Shown here one piece after another: positions 1-8,700 of a stretch of 24,178 nt of DNA; the first letter of the stretch is position 1; every line of letters starts with the position of its first letter. Position numbers and translations under genes: made by a program. The notes under the pieces are model-generated. The model saw only the letters and a program-made list of their open reading frames with translations, ran no database searches and was not told the DNA's origin. The stretch is from positions 571,664-595,841 of the forward strand of contig CAJNDS010002120.1 in the NCBI GenBank assembly GCA_905221605.1, written 5' to 3'. Source of the stretch: Symbiodinium natans (Eukaryota > Sar > Dinophyceae > Suessiales > Symbiodiniaceae).

Positions 1-2
1 CG

Positions 3-53
3 CCCTAAACCCTAAACCCTAAACCCTAAACCCTAAACCCTAAACCCTAAACC
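3..53 (+). repeat. (CCCTAAA)7 telomere-type array
   Basis: Seven near-perfect CCCTAAA units at the window edge. The orientation is that expected of a left chromosome end, but equal or longer arrays occur throughout the window, so this is more likely interstitial. Confidence 0.9.
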
Positions 54-201
54 GAGGTTGCAGCGCCTTTTGCAATGCCTGGTTTCTTCTGGACTTTTTT
101 CTGGTCACGGTCGGGATGCTTGCAATGGTGCTGAAATGGCTGGGCCCGAACTCGCCTTTGAGTGTGGAGTCTTGGGCTGCCTTTTTCATAACAGTCGTGT
201 T

Positions 202-341
202 CCCAAGACCCCTGAACTAAGGACTATTCTTTAAATCATAGTCAGGATCCCTTTATAATTCGGGCTATATTCCTTACTTAAGAATCATCATAAGGATCCC
301 TTTTTAATTTAGGCTACTATTCCTTAATTGCGGGGTCTTGG
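202..341. mobile_element. MITE-like palindromic element, family P2
   Basis: The ends are inverted copies (CCCAAGACCCC and GGGGTCTTGGG). The interior is A/T-rich with paired AGGATCCCTTT motifs and AAGGAATA/TATTCCTTA arms. It shares TIR style and interior words with the element at 8759-8883. No coding capacity, so a non-autonomous element is inferred. Confidence 0.65.
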
Positions 342-688
342 GCTCTCTGGGCTTCTTCTGCGTGTGGACTGGCCCATGAGCCGTTGTTGGTTTGCCCAAG
401 GATGGCTTCGAGCCCCCAGGCTGCAGAGATGCTTCCATGCTCGAAATCCGCAAGCAAACGCCGGAGTTGATAAGAAGCAGGGTTTGTAATGCTGTTCTTG
501 GTGAGTGTATAGAAGCTTCCCTTTTTTAAATCTGGTGAGTGTATAGATTGGGTGTCCTTTTGGGGATACAAGGAATGTGAACCCTACTGCATATGTTGAG
601 GAAGATTCTGGTCGTGCGCGGCTTGCGCCTTCTGCGGCTGGTTCGCGCCACTGGCTCTGAGTTTGGAGTTGGTCAAGTGGGGACAAGT

Positions 689-770
689 GGGGCTTTACGA
701 TAGTAGGGGTACCTTATTGGGGTCCTTCTTATAAGGGAATCCTACTGTTTGGGGTCTATTTTAAGCCCCC
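689..770. mobile_element. MITE-like element, family P3
   Basis: GGGG...CCCC-bounded 82-bp element with the words TTTACGATAGTAGGGGTACC, TTATTGGGGTCC and GGGATCCTACT (here with one extra A). Copies recur at 15181-15270 and 17521-17608 (reverse orientation) and at 18762-18832 (same orientation). Confidence 0.65.
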
Positions 771-1129
771 AAGTGCATCCGTCCAGACAGGACATCCTTC
801 AACATTAGTGAGAGCCTGTGTTTAGCTTCAGGCTTCTGCAATGCTTGGGATGCAGATTCTCGATTCCCAAGAAACTTGCGAAGCTGTTGCGGTAAGGGGG
901 TGCGATGCTTCGTCCGCATGGTTCATGGAAAGTAAGGCCCTGCGCATGTTTGAGCACTTCAAAGTGGCACCTGGGCCAATAAGTCCTATTTGTGGCAGCT
1001 CTGGTTGGCGTCATGCATGCTTCTATAACCTTTCATGCGCTGCGTATCGCTGGCTGCTACCGCCGATCGCTGAAGTGCGGGTCTTGTAGGTACGACTGTC
1101 ACTTCAAGACACTTTGGAATTCTTCGAAG

Positions 1130-1251
1130 GTTTGGCATCTTGTCTATGCCTTGTTATCGGCCGGGCGAACAGTGCTGTCTGCGACAGCGTTGATAACCTT
1201 CACGCTCTACATCTTCGCCTGTGTTGCAGTGGAGATCATCACCAAGGCAGG
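1130..1251 (+). CDS. Channel exon: S5 helix
   Basis: Starts after TCGAAG. The frame encodes VWHLVYALLSAGRT and then the hydrophobic run LITFTLYIFACVAVEIIT, a typical S5 of protist voltage-gated channels. The donor is GC at 1252 (phase 2) or at 1247 (phase 0). Confidence 0.75.
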
Positions 1252-4200
1252 GCCAAAGACATCTCAGGTCACGATATCCACTGGATGACATGATGCGGCT
1301 TGTGGCTTTGTTGAGTTTGTGCTCAGGATGATGTCATCCTCGGAGATCCGGAGACGTACGAGACGCTGGCCTACCTATCTTGCCATCTCATTCATCGCGT
1401 TTAGCTCGTTCATCCTACCACCACAAAGGCTAGCAAGACACGCGTTCATCGATCTACACCGCGCAACACACAGCAGAAGAAAGCCAATCTTTGCAGACCA
1501 CAACCACGGCCGAGTTTGAATTGGGCAGTGCAAGTTTGATGTGCTGCTCTCTTTCTCTGTCACGCGATTGGTGTCATTCACACGACGTGGCCATAAATTC
1601 CCAGCTCTTCTGGTTTAATTGCTTTCCCTCCCCAACCCTTGCAAGGGTTTCCATTTGGTGAGTAGTGAGTTGAAGGGAGCAGCTTCTGAGACCTCAGCAA
1701 ATTAAAGCTTGAGATGTCATGCTTGGATTTAAGGATTGTTTCAACGTACTTCAACAGCCTGCCAAGAGCGAGCTTGACGCTGTTGCAGTTCGTGACCCTG
1801 GACTCTGTTGCAGCAGTGTATTCACCACTGATTATGGCACGGCCGTACCTCGGAGAACCCTGGCCCGAATTCATAAAGTGTACATGCATGATGAACACGC
1901 GCGTGGTGGATGACACTTGGTTGCTTGCTTGGCGCTTGCACATGTTGAGAAACAGTCTTGTGCCCACGGGCCTATATGTAGGGCACAAGCGTCCTTTGCT
2001 GAGTTCTATTTTGCATCCATCTTGATCTTCGTGTCCATCGGGCTCATGAATCTCATAACTGCGGTGATCATCGAAGGCGCGTCAGATACTGAGTGGCCAA
2101 GGATGACTGTTCTTTCTTTTTTGGGGGGTTTTTGGCTCCGTTCTGGCCATGGGCTCTTGGCGTCTTGCCCTCGCATTTTTTCTGACGCTGTGCATAAGTC
2201 TTCAGGAAAAGTCGCATTCGGCTTCTGCACGGTAGCCCTAAATTTACCAATGGACTGGGCGCGGTTGCAAAAGGTGGATGAGCATAGAAGAAACCTTCGT
2301 GACTAAGTAAGTAACTAAGGGCTTGCAAGAAACAGTTTTCAGAGTCTAGGATGAGGCCATACTTTGACACCCAGCATGCGGGTGAGAAACAGATGTTCCG
2401 CCGGCAAGAAGGAAACCGCCGTCGTCTTGGGGTTGGGGCCAGTGATGACCTGCAGAGTACTCCCAAGAGACGCAGATAGCTGACAAGCCAACTCGCATCA
2501 CAAGCAGCACACGACCCTTGCACTTCAGACAGCAACACGAAGGAGGAGAGAAGAAACCAGACTGGAACCGGAGAAAGGAAGAGCAAGAAGAAGCGCCCAG
2601 TGCGCGGCGTGGGGTGCGCCCCTTAAGCCCCGCAGAAGAAGAAGAAGAAGAAGAAGAAGAAGAAGAAGAGAGCGAGAGCCCCCTGTGCACTGCAAATCCT
2701 TGCCACTTGGAGCGAGATAGATTTAAGGAATATTCCTCAGTTAAGGGGTATTGGGCTCTTTGGGCCTGGCCTTGACTCTGACACGCAGGGTTGCCTCTCA
2801 CTCGGCTCCTTTGTCTTCAACCGCCTCCATCGCACGGTTCGTACGGAAGAGGAAGCGAACTAGCGGGCCTACAGGGGTTGTCCAAAACTGCGCCTTGCAA
2901 CGAGAAACCTGTCAGGCCTGGCCCTTGGGTCGTCCGAGCACACCTCGATCACGAGATAGGGGCCATATGACCCAATCAAATCAACTGGCCTTAGGGCAAC
3001 GCTACACTCCCACGCCATCTACATGGGAAAGAGGGAAGGGAAAGACCAGAGCAGCGAACGCTACCATCAACATTCACCTACCTTATAATGTTTGGGATGA
3101 TGGATGGGATGAACCGAGTGATGAACCGTGTGGTCGTGTCGTTGGCCTGACGTTTCGTCTTGCTTTTTCTTCAAGGTTTCACGTGGTCTTAGTCGTGGCT
3201 CAAAAACGCTTTCGGGACAACCGTTCTTTAGTTGTTTTTCTGCTGTCGTCCTGCAGGGGCCATGGAGTCATCAGCAGAGAAGCGCGAAGAGGAAAGAATG
3301 GAGATGAAGGAGATTCTTGGCAGACAGGTTCAGCAAAGCTCAGTTTGCAAGACCTATGTTCCGCATTGTGTTCTCGCCGTGCAACTTTGACTCGCGCAGT
3401 CATGTGCCTAGCTGCGATACAAAACAGGCGTCTGTGAAGAAAACAGCCTTTGTGGCCCTTAACAGCCTGATGTGCAGATGCACAAATATAAGCTCCAGAT
3501 CCACCCTGAAGTACTCCCACATGCATCATTACCCTAAACCTTGAACCCTGAACCCTAAACCCTAAACCCTAAACCCTAAACCCTAAACCCTAAACCCTAA
3601 ACCCTAAACCCTAAACCCTAAACCCTGCGCCTCAGCGTTTTCCACCGACAGCCCAGGAAGATCCGGCAATCCTTGCCGGGACTATTGGACACTTTCTTCA
3701 CGTTGGACACAGAACGAAACGGCCGTGCCGTGGCTGCATGTGGGCGTAGGGTTTTAGGGTTTAGGGTTTAGGGTTTCGGGTTTAGGGTTTCGGGTTTAGG
3801 GTTTAGGGTTTAGGGTTTAGGGTTTAGGGTTTAGGGGTTCAACACACATCGCCCATCATCGCCCCCTTTGCCTCCCTGGCCCAAGGGATCAGCAGAGAGC
3901 AGCTGCAACACAACGCTTTGGACCTACTGCCGCAAGCTTTGCTCGACAACTTGCCCATCGCCGCCCGCATGCAAACACAGTCAAGTACTCCATATCCCCC
4001 CCTGGGAATTATTTTTTTAGTTTTGTTCATATAAAACCCAGGAGGATATGAAAAATGTTATTCTTTATTAAGGTTCTAAGGGGAGGATAGTACTTGTCTA
4101 CATTGATATCCTTGGCCCTCACAACATGTGACATCTGGTTCTCGTCGTCGCATTGGGGACAGGCTCAACTTTGCGCAGCCTCCCCCCGAAACCCTAAGCC

Positions 4201-4360
4201 CTACTACTCAACCCTAAATCCTAAACCCTAAACCCTACACCCCCTTTGCCAGGATGATGTTGTCGACCTCTTCGACATCTTGGATGTGGACGAGAACAAC
4301 TACATCACTCAAGCTGAGTTTGTGGAGGGCTTGCTGAGACTTCTCAGAGACATCTCAAGG
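1130..4360 (+). CDS. Voltage-gated-type cation channel with EF-hands, C-terminal part (spliced, partial)
   Basis: Seven exons encode, in order, a membrane helix (S5), a pore loop, a membrane helix (S6), a charged cytoplasmic helix and two EF-hand loops. This is the order found after S4 in single-domain voltage-gated Na/Ca-type channels of protists. Joined pieces keep one frame: 1130-1251, 1734-1854, 2004-2076, 3275-3332, 3657-3724, 3886 to about 3960, and 4253-4360. The pore reads LTLLQFVTLDSVAAVYSPL, with an acidic residue (D) where Na/Ca channels carry their selectivity residue. The EF-hands imply Ca2+ control of gating or inactivation (inference). Introns use GC (1252, 2077, 3333), GA (1855) and GT (3725) donors. 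The voltage sensor lies upstream and is not identified; the true C terminus is also unknown. Family assignment is good; ion selectivity is not determined. Confidence 0.8.
1734..1854 (+). CDS. Channel exon: pore loop
   Basis: Starts after TTTAAG with one base completing a codon, then STYFNSLPRAS leads into the pore LTLLQFVTLDSVAAVYSPL and the turn before S6. The GA donor at 1855 keeps the frame into the S6 exon. Confidence 0.8.
2004..2076 (+). CDS. Channel exon: S6 helix
   Basis: After GCTGAG the frame reads FYFASILIFVSIGLMNLIT followed by AVIIE, the canonical S6 end (LMNL.TAV). The GC donor at 2077 (GAAG|GCGCG) leaves phase 1. Confidence 0.82.
2633..2669. repeat. (GAA)n microsatellite
   Basis: About twelve GAA units in the channel intron 2077-3274. 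The poly-Glu and poly-Ser ORFs over it are artefacts of the repeat. Confidence 0.9.
2715..2765. mobile_element. P2-family fragment (one arm)
   Basis: Carries AAGGAATATTCC, TTAAGGGGTATTGGG and the end CTCTTTGGG, matching one arm of the P2 element at 8759-8883. The opposite arm is missing. Confidence 0.5.
3275..3332 (+). CDS. Channel exon: post-S6 charged helix
   Basis: Joined to S6 it continues AVIIE with AEKREEERMEMKEILGRQV, a charged helix of the kind that follows S6 and precedes the EF-hands. Donor GC at 3333. The 1.2-kb intron before it holds a GAA microsatellite and half of a P2 element. Confidence 0.7.
3531..3626 (+). repeat. CCCTAAA array in channel intron
   Basis: About 12 CCCTAAA units, degenerate at the left (CCTTGAA, CCCTGAA). 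It ends 30 bases before the acceptor at 3656. Confidence 0.9.
3657..3724 (+). CDS. Channel exon: EF-hand 1, first half
   Basis: Reads KIRQSLPGLLDTFFTLDTERNG: a helix, then the start of a Ca2+ loop (D-T-E-R-N-G). The loop is split by the next intron. GT donor at 3725. Confidence 0.75.
3747..3836 (-). repeat. TTTAGGG array in channel intron
   Basis: TTTAGGG units with TTTCGGG variants fill more than half of the 161-bp intron 3725-3885, starting 22 bases after the GT donor. Opposite orientation to the array in the preceding intron. Confidence 0.9.
3886..3960 (+). CDS. Channel exon: EF-hand 1, second half
   Basis: Joined across the 161-bp intron, the loop becomes DTERNGRISREQ, then LQHNALDLLPQALLDNLP. 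The start after CCCAAG is supported by phase. The 3' edge is uncertain: GC at 3936, GA at 3945 or GC near 3960 are possible donors. Confidence 0.7.
4253..4360 (+). CDS. Channel exon: EF-hand 2
   Basis: After CCTTTGCCAG the frame reads DDVVDLFDIL and the loop DVDENNYITQAE (D1, D3, N5, Y7, I8, E12), then FVEGLLRLLRDISR. This is a textbook EF-hand apart from N instead of G at position 6. GC donor at 4361; no following exon found. Confidence 0.85.
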
Positions 4361-5718
4361 GCCATGTACCGTATTACTCTGGTTATAATTATGATCATTT
4401 TTACTATGATTATTTCTATTTTTGTTTAGTATTATTGAAGCTTCTAGATTTTGCAGGCATTTGCAAATGGCCTTGTGATGTGTTTTGACGGCTTTTGCTG
4501 AGGAACATCGCACTGCTTGACACACCTCTCTGGAACATCCAAGCCTTGAAGTTACTCCGAAGAGTCGCCCATCTCACATCGCAGATCCATGCGCTCAGCT
4601 ATAGGTTGAGCACGGCACCGGAAGATGACTGTGCCGAGCGCAAGACTTCTACAAGCCTCTGAGGGAACTGTAGCCCACAATAAGAACCATGAAGAACCCA
4701 AAACGGGGGGTTCCTCCAACGCTTCAAGCTTAAAAGGCTGTTGCACTTCTGTCAGCTGTCTAAATAGGACACTGAGCAGTTGACACCAAGACGCACAAAG
4801 CTTGTGCAGGTGTGCTTGCGTAGTGAAAAGCTCTGCGAGCAAGCGGAATGCGAGTTTGAAAAGAAGGGCATTTTCGCTCGCTCGTGTTGTCATGAATGGT
4901 TGCTTTGTCGCCGTCACCAACTGCTCGACCTAATGATCAGGCTCCCATGGCATGCACAGCACCCACATCAATCCTCACATTCTTCTAGGACAGTGCTTTG
5001 ATCACGCCCACAATATGGCAGCACCGCATGGGCTAGACATTGGCAGGCTGCTTTCAGGCTTTGTAGTTGGTACGAGGCGCTTGGGGTGGGCAAGGTGTGT
5101 GAGGTTGTGTGCACCATTGCGCACACCATGGCGGGTGATGAGGGTGTCGAGTTGACGGCAGAGGCGGCGGGATCGTCGGAGCACGTCGGAGCAGTCGGAG
5201 CAGTCGGAGCTGTGTCATTGAGTATTCCAATGACATCCCATGGCTTTTGTCGAGATTTGTCGAGGCTCCATAAAGCCGTGGCAACGGTATCTTTCGAATT
5301 TGACAGGCGATGCAGCTTTCCGATGTCAGTAAAACTGTGGCTGGAGGAGGCCTCTTGCCGCCTTGCACGTCTTGTGCCCCGTCAGAGACCAAACATGACA
5401 AAACATGACAAAACCAGCTGTTCTCCGCAAAACACCGAGTACTTTGCGTCGCAGCAGCCCTCGCGGATCTGTTCGATCTGAAACATTAAGTACCCTGAAC
5501 CCTAAACCCACATACTCAGAGCCAGACCAGGTCTGGGGGGCTAAACTGCTCGACATCCCTGGGTAACGCATGCGCTAGCGCACGTAAAGCCAACCATCTC
5601 TTCGTGCTGGCAGGCTTTGTGTACTCACGCTTGGATTGTCGAATCCTGAGCACGTTTAGCGCAACAACTGATGACAACGGCGGAAGTCTGAATGGAAGGA
5701 CCCTTGATGGGCCCCGAG
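4361..5718 (+). other. Gap between channel and LRR exons, no supported exon
   Basis: Contains the end of the channel gene and the start of the LRR gene, or one long intron if the two were a single gene. I find no recognisable peptide. Open frames around 4806-4870 (VCLRSEKLCEQAE) and 5084-5210 could be exons but have no family signal. A degenerate triplicated TCGGAGCA motif lies near 5175-5206. Confidence 0.45.
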
Positions 5719-5758
5719 GTATTGGCAAGCAGATTGGTGGTCTTGGCCTCCTTGCCGA
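5719..5758 (+). CDS. LRR exon 1 seen (N-terminal repeat)
   Basis: Frame reads IGKQIGGLGLLAE and joins LRR exon 2 through a 72-bp GC-AG intron (CCGA|GCTC, then CGAG|GTAC). The frame stays open upstream, so the exon may start before 5719. Confidence 0.6.
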
Positions 5759-8700
5759 GCTCAGACCTCAAGTGCTGATGAGCCTGAGTCAAAGAGTTGC
5801 CGGGGACCGGGGAGTTTCTGTATTCACGAGGTACCCCTTCCTCCGACATCTGGACCTGTCGCAGAACTGCATTAAGGACCATCGGTGGCTGATGCATCCA
5901 TTCCTAAGCCTCTCTACCCCCCCACGACTCAACAGCATGCCATCAGCCTACAGGACGTGGCTCCTGTCGGCAAGCTGCAACATGTGCTTTCGCTGAACCT
6001 GTCGTGCTTCTGCCGCTGTTAGATTGCTCACTCGACTGACTCTTGCTCGAGAGAGAGATAGAGAGAAAGAGGGAGAGAAAGATAAAGACAAAGAAAAAGA
6101 GAATGAGAGAGAGAGAGAGAGAGTTGAGGTCACTGTAATGTATGTGCTGGGGCATGAGCATGGGTGGCATGTGGGGGTCAACAGAGCCCCGCGACCTGGC
6201 CCCCACTCAGTCTCAAGGAGCGGCCCCGAATTCAGGGGCGGGCGAGGCCAAGCCCCAAGAAGGAAAGAAAGAAAAAAGACAGAGAGAGAGAGACACCACA
6301 CCAACCACACAGAGTATAGGGGAGGGCACTCCAATGTGAAGTAACTCCAACCTGTGTGGTCAGTTTCACGTCCGACTGGATTGCTTGAGCACGTCCCTTG
6401 GGACGACCCCCTCGGGGGTATGTGCTGTGGAAGGAAGGAAGGAAGAGAGAGTTGATGTCAAGCGGCAGACCGGACACAGATACGGGTTTTCGTAATAGAC
6501 ATGCCGTCTACCAGACGTACCGATGGTGACCCAGTTCTAGGTGGCAGCTGCTGTTGGGGTCTGCGTTGCTGTAATGCTTGAAAACTTACAGGAGGTCATG
6601 CGCAGAGCCACTCGCAAAGCGAGAAACCGGAACCGGATGCCCACAACCGTTAACCGTGTGCAGGGGTTCAAGGCGCCCCTCTTCTCCACCGATTGGTTCC
6701 GGTCGCACCGACAACTCTGTCGCAAAGAAAGAAAGAAGGGTTTAGGGTTTAGGGTACGCCCCCTCCCCCCGCCCAGAAATACCATCGGGGCCAAGCGTGG
6801 GAAGAATCAGCCATCGGGGTCTGGCCAACCCGATCGACCCGCATCTCCTGTGAGGCTCTGCCCTCCCCCCCCCCCCCCCTCTGGGGCATCTCCATGTTTA
6901 CTACGTCTTCAAGACTGACGTTTTCTTGTCTCCTTTGCGTGGACCGAGAATGAGGGCGCGCAGCTGCGCACGGGGGCAGAGGGTACCACGCACCCCCTTC
7001 ATCTCCTACTGCGGCAGAAGAGTTGAGTCGTCACACTTGTGCGTGGCAACTTAAACAAGCACTTTGGATCCCCCACACCTGCCACTCGTGCCCATGCAAC
7101 GCCTGGCTAGCCGTTCGATGTTTGATACCGTATGATGTGAGTAGCTGATGTTGGCGTCGGTGGCAGGTCCAATGCCATCTCAAAGTTGGACTGGACACCA
7201 CAGGCCGGGGGCATCTCAGAAAAGAAGGAGGTGTCATAGCAAGCGTGGTCAGGAGCTACCGCACCTGCTGTTCCTGGACATGAGCAGCAATCAGCTGGCA
7301 GAACTGCCGCAGTTCCACCCTTGGTTTTGCTTTGACTGTTGGGGCTGCGAGATCATGATCGCAATGAAGATGAAGTGAGGCTGCACATGCCGGCGCTGAG
7401 GCCTGGAAAGCGTCATCGATTTTTCATGTACAGCTTCATGTGGTTCATAAGAGTTCAATGGTACGATATTGGGATGTTCCCCGACTGTCAGTCATCAGGG
7501 ATTGCAACAGGGGAAACAACCCTAAACTACCCTAAACCCTAAGGGTACTTCGATTTGAACGAACGGGCGAGTCAGGCGTTGCGATTTTCGTTTCAATCGT
7601 ATCTCCACGCGGTTGCCTCAGGTGGTTGGCTGCTTGCTCTGAATGTGCTGAGCGAGTGGAAATGTTGCAGTCTAACCATGGTTTTTGCCCGACAATTCCA
7701 GGCTGAGTGATGCTGGGCATATCCTGCTGTGATACTTGACCCTAGAGAGTGTCAGTTCCAAGCCCGAAACCCTGCCTCCGACTGATGAGAACCCTGGCCT
7801 CTTACATTTCTGGTTTCCCTTTTTCGGTTCTATTCTAGAAGCCCTCAAAGCCGTAGAGGCTCAGAGGGGCCCTCCATCCAACACCGTGCATCACTAGGGG
7901 GGGGCGAGCAGCAGGGTAAGCGTACCAAGGTGTGCCGACTTTCAGGGACACTCGACCCTGCAGACACTGCGGCTTTCATCGAACCAGCTGGCTTCTGCCC
8001 GGGGCCTTGCAAGTTTTCGAGACCCAGCGCATCATGGTTACTCATGGCCTCATAACCTCGGAGCCGATCGAAAGCATCTGAGGCTGCTGGATTGAACAAA
8101 AGCCCCAAGCTTGAGGTGCTGGAGGCCTGGCATGCCCCCATTTCCAGTCGGCTTGTTTCACTAGGCTTTCTATGCTCAATTTTAGGGTTTAGGGTTTAGG
8201 GTTGACAACTAAGCGTAGCCGTGGCAGAGCATACTCTACTGTTCTCAGTGCTGCTGTTGGTGCCAGTTGAGCGAAAACATGCTCGCCGACCTCAACGACG
8301 TCTACAGGCATGGCAGATGGAGCACATCATCACACAAAGGGCCTACACTGGCTGTATTCAGGTTGAGATGTGAACCCTAAACCCTTAAACCTCAAAGCCT
8401 AAGCACCTGCGGAAGGCTTCCGTGCTTGTCCACCTTGGACATCTCCAAGAACAAGTTTGAATCTCTAGTTGCTCCCTGGCATGAGATGGTATCCCTGACA
8501 CGTCATTCCACACATCCCACACATGGTCAGTTCTCAGAATTATGGTCCCCTTCTCAGTGCTAAATATATTAGGGGCCGCCTGGTAATACTAACTTCGAAG
8601 GGACAAGAATCCAGAGAGATGACCATGTCAATACAGCTGCTTTTGTATGCCTGCAAGACAAAGAGCTCTCCCCCGGCCGTCCGTCTGGGCAGCTTTTCCT

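Larger units (their letters stand above)
1..1129. other. Unassigned left flank, no supported exon
   Basis: Apart from the telomere-like array at 3-53 and two palindromic elements (202-341, 689-770), I find no peptide I recognise. A possible exon lies near 837-891, ending in a canonical-looking donor (CG|GTAAGG at 892), but neither open frame resembles a channel voltage-sensor segment. The missing S1-S4 exons of the downstream channel would be expected here or left of the window. Confidence 0.5.

Noticed and set aside
1-53. True chromosome end at the window start
   Set aside because: Only seven repeats, and longer arrays of the same repeat occur internally (11717-11833), so a telomere cannot be inferred.
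2346-2801. Poly-Ser and poly-Glu ORFs
   Set aside because: Produced by the (GAA)n repeat and its complement in a channel intron.
2751-3437. 228-codon ORF on the + strand
   Set aside because: Overlaps the channel exon at 3275-3332 in another frame; no recognisable domain and no consistent composition.
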